A DNA stretch of 64,000 nt from contig OZ026618.1 of NCBI GenBank assembly GCA_964020975.1, positions 34,998,849 through 35,062,848 of the forward strand, read 5' to 3'. The translations under genes and the position numbers were made by a program. This stretch comes from Hermodice carunculata. Its lineage: Eukaryota > Annelida > Polychaeta > Eunicida > Amphinomidae. The notes under the pieces were generated by a model, which saw nothing but the letters and a program-made list of their open reading frames with translations, did not search any database and was not told the DNA's origin. Below are positions 49,025 through 60,538 of the stretch, piece after piece. The number at the start of each line of letters is the position of its first letter. Position 1 is the first letter of the stretch.

Positions 49025-49610
49025 AATCCCTTAAGTCCATTATATATAGGTTTATCCTGTTACAAAATATGACTGAGCATCCTTTGGCAAAATACCTGGG
49101 GCGCGATATGAAACAGACTGAGCTGGAATATCAATTGGATACACAAACCATAAGTACATGTACACATAATATGTACACCCGCCAGGTTTGGCTTTTTCAT
49201 ACTATAAACAGAAGGTAATTCCTCGATGTGCTTTCAACTCTTGACTGTGCAGGTACCTAAACCGGGGCATGGGTCTGTATCATATGTTGTCATGGTAACC
49301 AATCCACTGAAGCAGAACTACCCACAGATGAAAATGTGATTTGCTATTACACCTGAAAGTCGAAACCGTGGTCTCCAGAAACTACAAAGCCACCAATCAA
49401 CAAGTCGAGGGACTTTTGTGGTCCAATAATTACAACATAAGTAATATACTGCATATTATAGTCAAGCAATAGACAGACTGGTATTGTGTTTCTGACACCT
49501 ATAACTACCATATACTAGAGCGATAATGCATTTCACTATTACATGGTAATTCTATACATCATAAACACTTCATAGTTCTTTCTGCAATATGCCTAAGGGA
49601 GTATTTACGA

Positions 49611-49885
49611 TCAATTCTTTCCCAATCAAATCTCAGATAAAAAATCATCTGCACGTACATTAATTGTCATGTGCTTTGACGTTTCTACTGAAATTGTGTT
49701 TCATGAATAGCAAACATATTGGTGACATCTGTAGACAATTAAGCCCTGTCATGATAACATGCCTCAGGTCAACAGCTAGCTCCCTCTGTGTCAGTTGGGC
49801 GTATTAACTGTGCCCAGACTGTGTCAAGGAAAGGTGTTGACTGTCAAGACTTGGCTACTAGCCAATTTAAGGGGGAAAGTGTTGA
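49611..49885. mobile_element. TTAA MITE, family C, degenerate
   Basis: CAATTCTTTCCCAATCAAAT ... TTTAAGGGGGAAAGTGTTGA. The hairpin is GTCAACAGCTAGCTCCC ... TGTCAAGGAAAGGTGTTGAC. Confidence 0.6.
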
Positions 49886-50317
49886 TTGACAAGGGAGGCT
49901 ACTGTCTTCACAAAACAACTGATGTACACTGATGTACTATATAACATCTATCTGCTGTAAAGATTTCCTCAGGGTTTAGCTGTAAATTTTGCTTCCTTAT
50001 TTGTTCGAAACAGTCTGGAAAAAAAATGTGAAACACGCTTGATGGTTTTCTGCTGATGACACATATATAAATTCACTTGGCTGTTGAAGCCTTTAATTTT
50101 CAAAATTTGGAATCGAGCATGGTTATTTGATTAGTTTGTGTATAGGTTTTGACTTAGTAACTGGATTGGCTCAGGAGCATAGAGAGATTGGAATATATCT
50201 TTGGGGATTAAGAACTACACAGATGTGTCAATGTTGTTCCTGTTTGTCTACCGAAAGGTCTGAACAAACTGTGCTAACTACAATTGCATTAATGCAGGAC
50301 AATTAGCCATTTGTAAA

Positions 50318-50502
50318 TACAGTAGTCCCACTGTAACAAGGCCGTCCCAAATGCAACCAAAAAGTGGCCACATTAGAGGGGTGGCCTCTGTTAAGAGGGA
50401 CAATACAACAGAAATACCACTTTTGAGGCATAGAGAAGTGGCCTTTGCAGAAAGAGTGGCCTCTCTTGAGGGGGTGGGCCTTATTAAAGAGGGACCACTG
50501 TT
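50318..50502. mobile_element. Palindromic TA-flanked MITE (TACAGTAGTCCCACTG)
   Basis: TACAGTAGTCCCACTGTAAC ... TAAAGAGGGACCACTG. The interior iterates GTGGCCTCTSTTRAGAGG in both orientations. Confidence 0.78.
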
Positions 50503-50579
50503 TACCAATATGGTTACATATGTTCCATACATCAACGTCCTCTCCCCTCCCATTGAGTGCTAATCAACACAATAAATCT

Positions 50580-50738
50580 GAACTCTTTCAGCGCGAGTGT
50601 TGGGCCAATTAAGTTAACACCTTCCCTGGTGATTTTTGAGGTGCATTGTGCCCAGAGTACAGGAAAGCTGTTAACCTGGGCTTTCCTCAGCGAGGAAAGC
50701 TGTTGACTCAGTCCAAAAATTGGCACTGAAAGGGTTAA
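50580..50738. mobile_element. TTAA MITE, family A, rearranged
   Basis: GAACTCTTTCAGCGCGAG ... ATTGGCACTGAAAGGGTTAA, with three copies of hairpin-arm text in the middle (AGGAAAGCTGTTAACC, GCTTTCCTCAGCG, GAGGAAAGCTGTTGACTC). Confidence 0.7.
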
Positions 50739-50831
50739 ACTGAAAAACGACACACAGTCAAGTTGTTTAAATTTTTCAAAATCTGGTCACATTGATGGCC
50801 ACCCGAAACTGAGAATGGCTGTGACATGTGC

Positions 50832-51073
50832 TTAACCCTTTCCTGCTCAACCTACCCCAAAACACACATAGGTCAAAATGATGCCTGTCTTGAGCGTTCT
50901 CTTTACATAAAATTGCTCACTAACAGAAACATTTTGAGACTCTGGGATGAGACCTATCAGGACAGTATGCTCTGGGTCAACAACTTTCATTGAAAGCTGT
51001 TGACATCGCACGTGTCAATAGCTTTCCTTGAAAATCTGCTGACGGAGTCTGGTCCTAACTAGAAATAGGTAAA
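50832..51073. mobile_element. TTAA MITE, family C, rearranged hairpin
   Basis: TTAACCCTTTCCTGCTCAAC at the left; CAACAACTTTCATTGAAAGC and TCAATAGCTTTCCTTGAAAA inside; the right end AACTAGAAATAGGTAAA is decayed. Confidence 0.65.
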
Positions 51074-52189
51074 GTCATGATCAACTAGTTCATGCAGCTT
51101 CTCAGTAGAGGGCTCTCTAGGCAGGCGGCCTAGGTATGTGTATTTCCATTAGTTTCCATTGTAACCTGCATCCATGTAACTTTTAAAACGCTCTAGCGAG
51201 ACACACCAAATTTCTTGTGCTAATAAATGACTGTATATTGCTGAAATACCCTTGTAAATTTGATATCTTTTACTGCAAAACTATTCAACAGATTGAATGT
51301 TACTTTAACATAGAATTTTTTAGGAATACACACCTCTAGCCCCCAAGTATAATTTTGTGTATTGGGTTGTGTATTCAGCCAAATACACATACAATTGTTA
51401 ATTGCCACCTCTCCTATTGGTGCAATGTTCCTGGGTGGACAGACATTTAACCATTCTAAAATCAGATTGAATTATGTACTTACCAAATCTGGTATGATGG
51501 ACCAAGTGAAAAACTGCTATCGACATAGAATATTTCATGTGGTAAACTTGCGTCTTTTCAACAGAATTGGATGTATCAATATGTAACTACCATTCAAAAG
51601 AATGTCTGATATGTCCCAGGATACAGTACAAGACCTTTACTTATAGTAAAGGACTGCGTAATATGACAAGGCTGTTCAGCAGTTGTTTGTCTGATACTAG
51701 GCTAATATACATTGATACAGATCTGTCAAAGACACGAATATGATGTAAGTTTTATCTACCTGTTGAAAAGGTCAAAAGTTAATGTCTAAATTATCTTTAC
51801 TCCCCCCCCCCATGCTTATGAGTATAATCCAATTTTAACATTCTACTCCTAGCTGTGTGACAAACAATATATAAGAATTAAATCAAAGAAAATATCTTTG
51901 CAGTATTTGCTAATGGCTACTGCATAAAATAAATCTAATAAGTGTTTTAATCAACTTGATAAAGAGTAGCGCTGCAGATAAAAATGATTTCATATACATG
52001 TTATATGATTTAAGTATGGTTTTAGATAAAACCACTTCATATACATCAACCTAATGTCACAGCGTCTACACTGGTCTAGTAAGTGCCTTATATAATTGTA
52101 AGAAGGATCGCACATATTCCACTATAAAAATGTTCTTAGGTTCATGGTATACATTTTCACAGCTTTGACATTTAAAGCATACAGTAAAA
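51074..52189. other. Unique AT-rich DNA upstream of the visible host exons
   Basis: No exon, RNA gene or repeat ends were recognised. Confidence 0.3.
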
Positions 52190-52361
52190 CATCCCTATAC
52201 CAAACACCCTTGGGACCGGAAAAAAGTGTTCGGTATATTGAGGTGTTCAGTATAGGAAGGTTTGCTTGCATTTGAAGCATATATTTCGGACCGAGAAATG
52301 GTGTTCAGTATAGAGAAGTGTTCGGTATACGGATGTGTTCGGTTGGAGAGGTTTTACTGTA
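52190..52361. mobile_element. Palindromic TA-flanked MITE (TACAGTAAAACATCCC)
   Basis: TACAGTAAAACATCCCTATA ... GGAGAGGTTTTACTGTA. The interior stutters GTGTTCGGTATA / TATACCAAACACC. It is the same architecture as the 36554 family with different text. Confidence 0.85.
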
Positions 52362-52516
52362 TAACTAAACTTTAATTTCATCATCTTGGACACACTTCCC
52401 AATAAATCTTTGTTATAAAACTATTTCATTGTGGTATTATTTTCATGGTTTTGCACCATCAGCAAAATAAGCAAAACAATTAAAATACAGCCACATTAAA
52501 TGAACTGACAGTAATT
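52362..52516. mobile_element. MITE family H, diverged copy
   Basis: TTTGCACCATCAGCAAAATA and AGCAAAACAATTAAAATACA match the right half of 59308-59519. It follows directly on a TA MITE. Confidence 0.5.
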
Positions 52517-52649
52517 AATTTCATTCAGCCAGTGTAGATAAAAAAAATGATGATAACATTTGAAGAATTTTACTCAAAAGTGTAGAATAAAACCCCCATA
52601 GGCCCAGTCTAGTAAAAAAATACCGTTCAAAGAACTCAGTACCCTTCGG

Positions 52650-53957
52650 CCGCCTTCAATCTCTTTAGCTGTAAGTGAATAGGAATAGTGTCCCATAGTA
52701 TCAGGTATCGTTACCAACACAAATACTACTATTGTACACTTGACCTTTGACCTCAAAAACATTAGTCAAATATAGAGGTATAACCTTGACTTTCAATAGC
52801 CTTCTAGATCACCCTGTGCTGCTTCTTTTGTTTTAAGATTTAGATTTCTAGATGCACGTCACTCAGCAAACTTGTGACCAGTGTGTGACCTTGAAAATTA
52901 GGTCAAGGTCAATTATGCTTGCAGTGGTGTACTATCATATGCAATTTGAAAGTCCTGTCTCAAAAACTTCTGAAGTTATAGTGGTAAACAAAATTTCAAT
53001 GAAAAGGTCACTGTGACCCAATAATTTGACCTAGTGACCTACTTTTGATTCATGACACATTCTTTGGTTATGATACATGTGTGTATAAAATTTCATGTAA
53101 CTGACTTAAATACTTCCTTACTTATACCAATACCATCATTGTGCACTTGACCTTTGACCTCAAAAAGTAAGTCAAATATACAGCTATGATCTCCACTTTC
53201 AATGCGCTTCTAGATCACTCTATGAAGCTTCTTGTGTGTAAGCTTTAGATTGCTAGATGCAGGCTTTCAATAGTTAGAGTGGTAACGTTGCTCAGCACAT
53301 GTGACCAGTGTGTGACCTTGACAATTACATCAAGGTCAACTGTGCTTGCACACAAAGTAGGCCATATAGAAGTGTACTATCATGTACAATTTGAAAGTCC
53401 TGTCTCAAAAATTTCTGAAGTTATAGTGGGTGAACAAAATTTCAATGAATAGGTCACTGTGACCCAGATACTTGACCTAGTGACCTACTTTTGATTCATG
53501 ACACATTCTTTGGTTGTGATACATGTGTGTATAAAATTTCATGTAACTGACTTAAAAACTTCCTTACTTATACCAATACCACCATTGTGCACTTGACCTT
53601 TGACCTCAAAAAGTAGGTCAAATATAGAGCTATGACCTCCATTTTCAATAGGCTTCTAGATCACTCTATGAAGCTTCTTGTGTGTAAGCTTTAGATTGCT
53701 AGATGCAGGCTTTCAATAATTAGAGCGGTAACGTTGCTTAGCACATGTGACCACTGTGTGACCTTGAGAATTACGTCAGGGTCAACTATGCTTGCACACA
53801 AAGTAGGCCATATAGAAGTGTACTATCATGTGCAATTTGAAAGTCCTGTCTCAAAATTTTGTGAAGTTATGGTGGTTAAACCACGGGGCGGACGGACAGA
53901 CGGACGGGGCAGGGTACGACAATACCCGTCGGCCGTGTAAGACCGAAGAGTAAAAAA
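52650..53957 (+). repeat. Hairpin-tailed repeat with about 435-bp tandem units
   Basis: CACTTGACCTTTGACCTCAA recurs at about 52737, 53149 and 53589, and GTGTGACCTTGA at about 52883, 53310 and 53757. Each unit includes GACCTAGTGACCTACTTTTG of the 147-bp array type and one half-site palindrome. The right end is GGACGGACAGACGGACGGGG, then an AATACCCGTCGGCC-type tail and TAAAAAAA. Confidence 0.75.
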
Positions 53958-55320
53958 ACTATTAAAAGGTTTTTGGTTTGCTGTTTTGATTCTTTTAAGG
54001 GGTGGGGGTAGGAGGGTGGGTGTCACGGAACATCTAGAGACATGACAAGAAGTAAGTTCACATATTTATATTTATCAATTGGCTTAAAGTTAGTCTTCAG
54101 TAAAATGGTTCGCGAGTTCTGCTGATCACGCGCTGAGCTGGTGTCCAATCATTCCTGTTCACCAAATTATGGTACCATTCTATGACCTAACATTTGTTAC
54201 TTCTTCCAAACTTCAGAAGCCTATACGTGTTAAATAACTGAAGTGTTAAGACATGGGCAGCATGCGCTTTATCTTGCGACAACTCACTGTGGCAATGTTT
54301 GTTCTAAAAAGATGTTGCTATCTCAACACATTTCTTCTTTTTGTTGTTCTTACTACCAGAATGCAGATAACAGAGAATTTTTTAGTTGAACTCTGCACAC
54401 ATTTCTGTGAGCAATCTCGCATAAAATTGTCCTGAAGTTTGAGACTTATCAACTTTTTCGCATAGAAATTTTAAATTTAAAAAAAATTGCTGTCAGTTGC
54501 CATGGCAACCATGTTTCAATCCACATATAGGCGCTTCCTGACATGCGAGATATCTGCATGACTCGGCAGGCATGTAGCCCCTAATCTACAAGATGAACAC
54601 ATGGCACTCACAAGTGTAATAATTAACAACAGGGAAAATGACAAAGGATGTACACATACTGACATAGAGACCACAATAACAAGGGAAAAAAATAGAGCCT
54701 CAAACAATACATTACTCACTGCAACCAGTTTGAGTACCACATTAATACATTTTTTTTTCTCCTAGCCAGTGAATATATTTATTAACAATTCAAGCAAGCC
54801 TTAGCAGCTAGAATGAAACACATGTTTGCACTTTGGCCTCAATTCAAATTAATCACATGTGCTCATGATAACAGGCACCTAAGGCAGGGTAAACGGCAAG
54901 ATCCATGTTGATAACTCTTACGCTTTTAAAGAATATTTTGTGGTGTTCGGAGTCTGAGTGTGAAATTTAAAAAATACTAATCATTCTATAACAGCCTTGC
55001 CAGCGCTAAAGATTACCATGACTAAGTCAACAGCTTTCCACATCACATTTGTGCCCAAGGAAAGCTGTTGACCTGGACAATTCATCTTACAGGTACTCAT
55101 TCTTACTTTACCCGTTCAAGCAGAATTGCCAGAAATGAATAAAACAACAGCCAAAAGGCATCACATATCACATCCCTCACTTATTGCAAAACACTCCCCC
55201 ATGTACATGTATGAGGGACAAAATCCAGACACACAGTTACTCTGGTTTCTCAAGCTAAATACAGCAGCACTTTATTGATGAAGTGACTGCAGAAATCCTA
55301 GCACATGTGCAGCAATACTG
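53958..55320. other. Intergenic DNA left of the THAP gene
   Basis: It holds a MITE hairpin fragment at about 54993-55110 (GTCAACAGCTTTCCACATC ... CCCAAGGAAAGCTGTTGACC). The short ORFs here are unsupported. Confidence 0.4.
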
Positions 55321-55514
55321 TATGTGCGAGTATGGCGGCGGAGTCCCCGGATGTGCTAATCTGGCCCTAGCGACACTACACCTCCGGCAAACAATGCGTG
55401 TTCCGCCATCTTGCCTATTCAAGATATACTGGTAAAGTCGTATTTAGCAGCGTAATAAAGTTAATATTTTTGGCAAACATCTTCAATTAAATTAGCCTGA
55501 ACTTTGTCAACAAC
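55320..55514 (+). promoter_or_regulatory. CpG-rich promoter-like region of the THAP gene with a YY1-type motif
   Basis: The G+C content and CpG count rise sharply just before the ATG (TATGGCGGCGGAGTCCCCGG, CACCTCCGGC). CCGCCATCTTG at 55403-55413 is the reverse complement of the YY1 core CAAGATGGCGG, which is often found near start sites. No TATA box is obvious. Confidence 0.5.
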
Positions 55515-55893
55515 ATGACGAAAACGTGCTCGTATGGCACGTGCAATTCAGACCAACGGTATATTGACAAAAGGGATGATATGAAGGGGGTATTCTTCAT
55601 CCCATTTCCCAAGCCTAAGACAAAGTTAGATAAGTCTTTGCGATGGATCAAATGTTGTGGTCGCAAAAATTTTGGGGCAGAAAACATTACCAAACATACC
55701 TACGTTTGTTCCAAACATTTCGTCGGTGGAAAAGGGCCAACATTAGAGTTCCCTGACCCAATACCTGCTGTGGCAACCGCGTTGGAAAAGAGCATTTTCT
55801 TGAAAAGAAAAGCAAGACCGGCACCTAAAGAAAGAACAACCCCCACTCCCAGTAAAAAGTCTCGTCATAGTGTCGACACAGAAGAAATGAAAG
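55515..55893 (+). CDS. THAP gene exon 1 (zinc-binding domain)
   Basis: 126 full codons plus one base. The ATG is the first in frame and lies 102 bp past the YY1-type motif. MTKTCSYGTCNSD begins directly with the first zinc ligand, as THAP domains usually do. Confidence 0.8.
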
Positions 55894-56673
55894 GTCAGTA
55901 CTAGTTCTTCGTTCTCATCTGTGTCATGAAAGTATTAATTTATACATGTATTTCGAATGGATAACTAATGTTAAATGCAACTTCAGAAAACATCGTTTCG
56001 ATCGTATTTGGCCGCCATGTTGGAAGATTGTTTACGATGTCGATGTCTTGATGAAGGTAACTTTAGAACTGAGTCTTAGAGCGTAGCTGACATAAGACAA
56101 TCGCATACCTACCTGTTAACATCATAAAAATGTTTTTAAATAGCATGAAACAGTAAATATATTAGTATAAATAAGACACGGATGACCACAATACGTTAAG
56201 GAAAGCCTGCCTGCGTAGGCAAAGTTATTGACACTGCCGGACATGGCTTCATTCATGATCGGTGTTCTGAGGTTTCCAGACTTGGTTGACTTACTACTAC
56301 TTATACATGTTCAGTTTTTCATCCAAATGAGAAAGAAATCTATGTTAAAAAAAAAAAAATTATTTTCATTTATTGTTTATTTCCAGTTTCTTCCCAGTCA
56401 GAACAGACAGACTCGGAGGTGACGAACCTAACGTTACAACCTGCTGAAGTAGGCTTAGATACACAGGTTGCCGTTACCCAAGTGGAAGTTCCCCAGACAG
56501 CCGACCTCACTGGAACAAGAGTTACATTCGAAACCAAAATAGATAAAGATTGTGCAGTACATGGTAGTGCTGTCAAAACACAGGTAAAACCCGCGGAGAA
56601 AACATGGCGGAGCTCAATGTTTGCCGGGCATAGCAACAACGATTACGCGCGCCGTCTGGCGGACGCTGGTTGA
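55515..56673 (+). CDS. THAP-domain protein, two exons, about 221 residues
   Basis: Exon 1 is 55515-55893 (donor AAAG|GTCAGT) and exon 2 is 56387-56673 (acceptor TTTATTTCCAG), phase 1. The amino end has the C2CH zinc pattern of THAP DNA-binding domains: Cys5, Cys10, Trp44, Cys65 and His68 (YVCSKHF), then GPTLEFPDPIPA in place of the usual AVPTIF-type end. A basic tail KKSRHS follows, then a Thr/Val/Glu-rich segment (QTDSEVTNLTLQPAEVGL). The ORF stops at 56671, but a donor-like CAG|GTAAAA at 56583 could splice onward, so the carboxy end is uncertain. THAP proteins are transcription regulators or relics of P-element-type transposases; no transposase domain is seen here. Confidence 0.75.
56387..56673 (+). 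CDS. THAP gene exon 2
   Basis: It joins in phase after the GTCAGT donor to give VSSQSEQTDSEVTNLTLQ and continues to KTWRSSMFAGHSNNDYARR before TGA. The last part is CpG-rich and may be intron or a downstream promoter if the CAG|GTAAAA donor is used. Confidence 0.6.
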
Positions 56674-56933
56674 AACTGCTCTCTCGCACACGGGTTATTG
56701 ATAGTTATTTGTTCTAGGAAGTTTCATGTTTTCCAAATGCCTGTGGACAACTGCGAGATTCCATACTGCAGTGAACACACCAGAGGTTTTCTGAATAATA
56801 GTGTCTGTGAAAAAAACTCAGGACAAATTTGGTTGTGAAGAAGAAAGAAAGAGGGAAAGAAAGAAAGAAAAACAGAGTTCTTGGAAAAACAAAACATTTG
56901 GGTTTGCACCCAGACATAATATATGGATGGCCC

Positions 56934-57184
56934 CCAGACCTTTGTCCCTTAAACTGGCCATGCTTGCCTGGGTGGAGCTGAAATGTCTTCTGCTTCAATG
57001 ACTGTTAATTCTAGCGTTTACAAAGAGCAATTAGAGAACTGAGGGCAAGCCCTATCATAAAAAACATGCCCCAGATCAACAGGTTTCCTTTGGGCCAGTC
57101 AGGTACTAAGTGCTCAACCTGCCTCCACCCCCCCCCCCCTCCCAGCTGCTGACTTGATCTTAACTCAGGAGGGTAAGGCTTTAT
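56934..57184. mobile_element. TTAA MITE, family C, poor ends
   Basis: CCAGACCTTTGTCCCTTAAA, GAAATGTCTTCTGCTTCAAT and CAACAGGTTTCCTTTGGG are family C text. A poly-C run interrupts the second arm. Confidence 0.55.
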
Positions 57185-57390
57185 CAAAACCATCCGGGGC
57201 TCCCACACTGTGTGGCTTTCCTTCGAGTGTTCTGGTCTCCCCTTCCGGAAAGCCAGTCTTTCATTGTCTTTGGTGTGCCAAAGGTTAAAAGTAAATTGAT
57301 GTCCCATCGTATGACAGCCACAGGGATAAAGGTAATGTTTGGCACAAACATCTCATAATAACTAGAAGTGAGTTTTTCGTAAAAAAAACC

Positions 57391-58352
57391 ATTATGCATC
57401 CCCCAAGCAGGCGCCTCCCCTGTCAGAGGGCCACTATTCTTCTGCATAAAGTTTGACCTAGATCTTTGGCCTCAAGGTCACCTCTTATCAAATTTTGGGA
57501 AGTCTCATCTGGGTAAATCATGACAAAGTTTGATGGACTTGAATCATACCCATTTGAAGATGTGGCAGGGAAACCACTTTATTTTGCAAGGCATTGTGAC
57601 CTTGACTTATGACCTGAAGGTCTTCACAATCATATGTAGAAAATTCCCCAAATCAATGGAGTAGCTGTATCCAAAGTTTCCAGTGAATTTGACATGCGGT
57701 TCTGAAGAAGTCAAAATGTGAACTACCATTGCAGACCCCATTGACTTACTTTGTAATCAACAGGAATGCAAAAATGCAACCCCCCTCCTACACCCCCCTC
57801 CCAAACAAAAATCCAAAAATCATGAGAGCATGACCATTTGAACACAGTTGGTAGATACCTACCTGATGTACAACCCCACCAAGTTTGAAGTGAGTCTGGC
57901 CAATTGTTTTGGAGAAGTGGAAAATGTGGTGATTAGCATTGCAAACCCCATTGACTTACACAGTAATCAACAGGAATGTATGCAATTTGATCTTTCTAGG
58001 TCACTCAGGTTTAAAATAACCCATACAAACTGAAAGCCCATAAGTAATTTCCTATTAACAATTCTGAGTAACCTTGGCCTTACAATGCACCATTAAAAAG
58101 GTATATTAAGCCAATATGTGAAAATTGCTGAGTCAGCAGAAAATGCAACACGGATTTGACCTTGACCTTTGGCCTTATGAGGTAATATATTATTATGTGA
58201 GACAGATTTCCCAGACCCATAGGTTATCTATACCAAATTAAGAGGCAATAGGTCAAGAGGGGACAGAAATATAAAGAAAATAAGATACCCGGCTGGGGGG
58301 GGGGGGGACTAAACACTGTATGCATCCCCCCTTTACGGGAGATGCATAATTA
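57391..58352. mobile_element. 0.96-kb element with ATTATGCATC ends and a right hairpin
   Basis: The left end is ATTATGCATCCCCC and the right end GGGAGATGCATAAT, inverted copies; the right end also folds on itself (ATGCATCCCCCC ... GGGAGATGCAT). The interior has GACCTTGACTTATGACC-type text and a G run before the hairpin. Same plan as 31281-33295, different sequence. Confidence 0.7.
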
Positions 58353-59307
58353 CGGCACCAATTAACTAGAAGCCTTCATCCCAGTCAAGAACATATCAAT
58401 GTTCCTTTATACTGTACATGAACAGGTCTCTCTCATCAGGCAGAACTCAGTCTGGCAGCTTTTAACTTCATACTCAGTGATTCTTGGTGGCAGAAGGCAC
58501 TTGTTGCCAGCACTGCTGGTGCCTCCTGTCATGAAGAATCATTTCTTTTAGACAATATACACACATGGCTCATGGTGGTTTTGACAATAAGTTGGTAGCT
58601 TCCCTTTAAGGTGTTTTCCGTGCCAGACTAATCCTTCATAAATCAAAGAGGTACCGGTTGATAGTTCTTTACATTCGAAATGATGGCATCATCACCGCAA
58701 GATACATATTCTACCATTAAGGCACACATGATCCCATGTATTGTGTTGTAAACAGGACCCTACATTATTCTATATCCACTCACCTGGCTTCCATCGTCAT
58801 AATCACCGCAACCAATTTAGCAGGTATGATGTGAAAATTTCCACTTCAATTTGGACAATTTCTACGAACACTTCCACTTGTTGTTTCGAGTGTTTGTGCA
58901 TCGTATCTTGCATCCTGTTGCAATAGGCTTCGTGTCTCACCTTCCTGTGTCATTATTCCAGCCTGACTATCCTATTTTGATACCTAATTAATAAAGTATG
59001 CCAGTGATTGGCTTTCTTCTGGCATAATGGTCCTATCCCCAATGGTGTTGTTATTTCATTTCTTGAATCCATTAAGACTTGGCTAACTCTCTTGGTGTTC
59101 ATTGCAACAACGGCTGACTCATCTATATCACTGTCATATGGTTCCATAGTTATATTCTTGGCAAAAAGACCTTTCATTAAGTACCAACATGTACATCTAT
59201 ATCTACAGAAAGGAAAGATGATCCAGGTCAAATGCTTCCAAATCGCACACTTTGAGTACATCGTACCTATCGAAGTGTTGACTGAGTCTATACTGTGCAC
59301 AGAGAAA
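58353..59307. other. Unique DNA and a diverged family A MITE remnant
   Basis: Around 59060-59290 there is family A text (GGCAAAAAGACCTTTCATTA, CCAGGTCAAATGC, GTGTTGACTGAGTC) without borders. No gene is seen. Confidence 0.4.
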
Positions 59308-59519
59308 GTTACTGTATATCGCTTTATTTTCACATGTTTAAAATTTCCCGGTTTTTGTATTTTTGACATTTCACTGTTTTGGACATAATATCCACTCAAA
59401 CAATGTTAAAATACTGTTTCACCGTTGTTGTTGTTTTTTTAATTTTATTTTCACAGTTTTGTGCCATCAGGGAAATAAGCGAAAATAAGAATACAGCAAA
59501 ATTAAAGCAATTTACAGTC
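59308..59519. mobile_element. MITE family H, reference copy
   Basis: ACTGTATATCGCTTTATTTT ... AAAATTAAAGCAATTTACAGT form about 21-bp inverted ends. The interior includes TTTTGTGCCATCAGGGAAAT. Other copies are at 42853-43079 and 52362-52516. Confidence 0.75.
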
Positions 59520-60009
59520 TAACATAATTAGCAGCCCATGTAGCTGATCCTGCTCACATGTTAACACATCCAAAAGAGAGTCCTCATGGGACAAGTCCCT
59601 GCTCTCATATGCATGGACTAACAGTAATTTGTACATCCCCACCATACAGACATGAGGGGGGGGGGGGAAGTAAGGGAGCCCTAGTATGCTGGTACAGCTA
59701 ATAATTTTGCCCCAGTACAAACTACAGAAAATACGAAAATGTACAAATGATGGTTGGTTCAAAGAACAAAGAAGTTAAAAAGGGCTTCCAGTGTGTAAAT
59801 ACGGCAAACATAAATGCCTAGTTTACCACTATAAGGAAAACCTTTTACCCCTTTCACATGTCCGGCGTACCACACTAGCAACAGTCCACATCATTATCTG
59901 CATGTAAACCTCACCTGTCACAGGCCTTGCCACCAAAGGCGAAGGATCAAACCGGTCACTCCCTTCCACACACACACAAAAGGTCTTACCAATCTATACT
60001 GTGCTATAA

Positions 60010-60333
60010 TACGGTAGTCCCTCCTTTGAAAGACCATTCCTTTGGGAGACCACCTCCTTTGAGAGACCACAATTGTCAGGTCTCTGTAGTACTTTTTGTT
60101 ATTTATACCTCCTTTGGGAGACCACCTCCTTTGAGAGACCACAACTGTCAGGTCTCTGTAGTACTTTTTGTTATTTGTACCTCCTTTGAGAGACCACCTC
60201 CTTTGAGAGACCACAACTGTCAGGTCTCTGTAGTACTTTTTGTTATTTATACCTCCTTTGAGGGACCACCTGCTTCATGTGACTACCTTTTGGGTGGCAC
60301 TAGGGGCGGTCTCTCAAAGGGGGGACTACTGTA
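60010..60333. mobile_element. Palindromic TA-flanked MITE with an amplified core
   Basis: The ends are TACGGTAGTCCCTCC and GGGGGGACTACTGTA. A 71-bp segment with ACAACTGTCAGGTCTCTGTA and GTACTTTTTGTTATTT occurs three times in tandem (about 60069, 60140, 60212), against once in 36554-36743. The ORFs over it on both strands are artefacts of the repeat. Confidence 0.88.
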
Positions 60334-60480
60334 AAACCTAATTATATGACACCATCTGTTCTCTAGGAGATGTATCAATTATATGAACGTGTCAGAAAGA
60401 AGCTTGAAGTCCCTCAAAACCTGTGGTCAGGTGAATATGTTGGATATCTGAATGTCTTTATAACGAGTTTTCACTGTATT
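60331..60480. mobile_element. TA MITE related to 8652-8830, abutting the previous element
   Basis: TGTAAAACCTAATTATATGA ... TTATAACGAGTTTTCACTGTA, with ATGACACCATCTGTTCTCTA as in the 8.65-kb copy. It shares its left border with the right end of 60010-60333. Confidence 0.7.
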
Positions 60481-60538
60481 CAATATTGTACTTTAACATC
60501 CACAGCTTTTATCAGAGCTTTAGATGATCTGACATCAA

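Noticed and set aside
49245-49335. Plus-strand exon-like frame after TGACTGTGCAG (PKPGHGSVSYVVMVTNPLKQ)
   Set aside because: It looks protein-like but has only one plausible splice border, ends quickly in a stop, and no companion exon was found.
58953-59399. 148-codon minus-strand ORF and 126-codon plus-strand ORF in the same place
   Set aside because: Both run through MITE family A and H remnants and show no protein similarity that I can recognise.
59918-60334. Overlapping ORFs of 98 and 135 codons on both strands with repeated SQRRWS / PPPLRDH peptides
   Set aside because: They cover the amplified core of a palindromic MITE; open frames on both strands are a by-product of the repeat.
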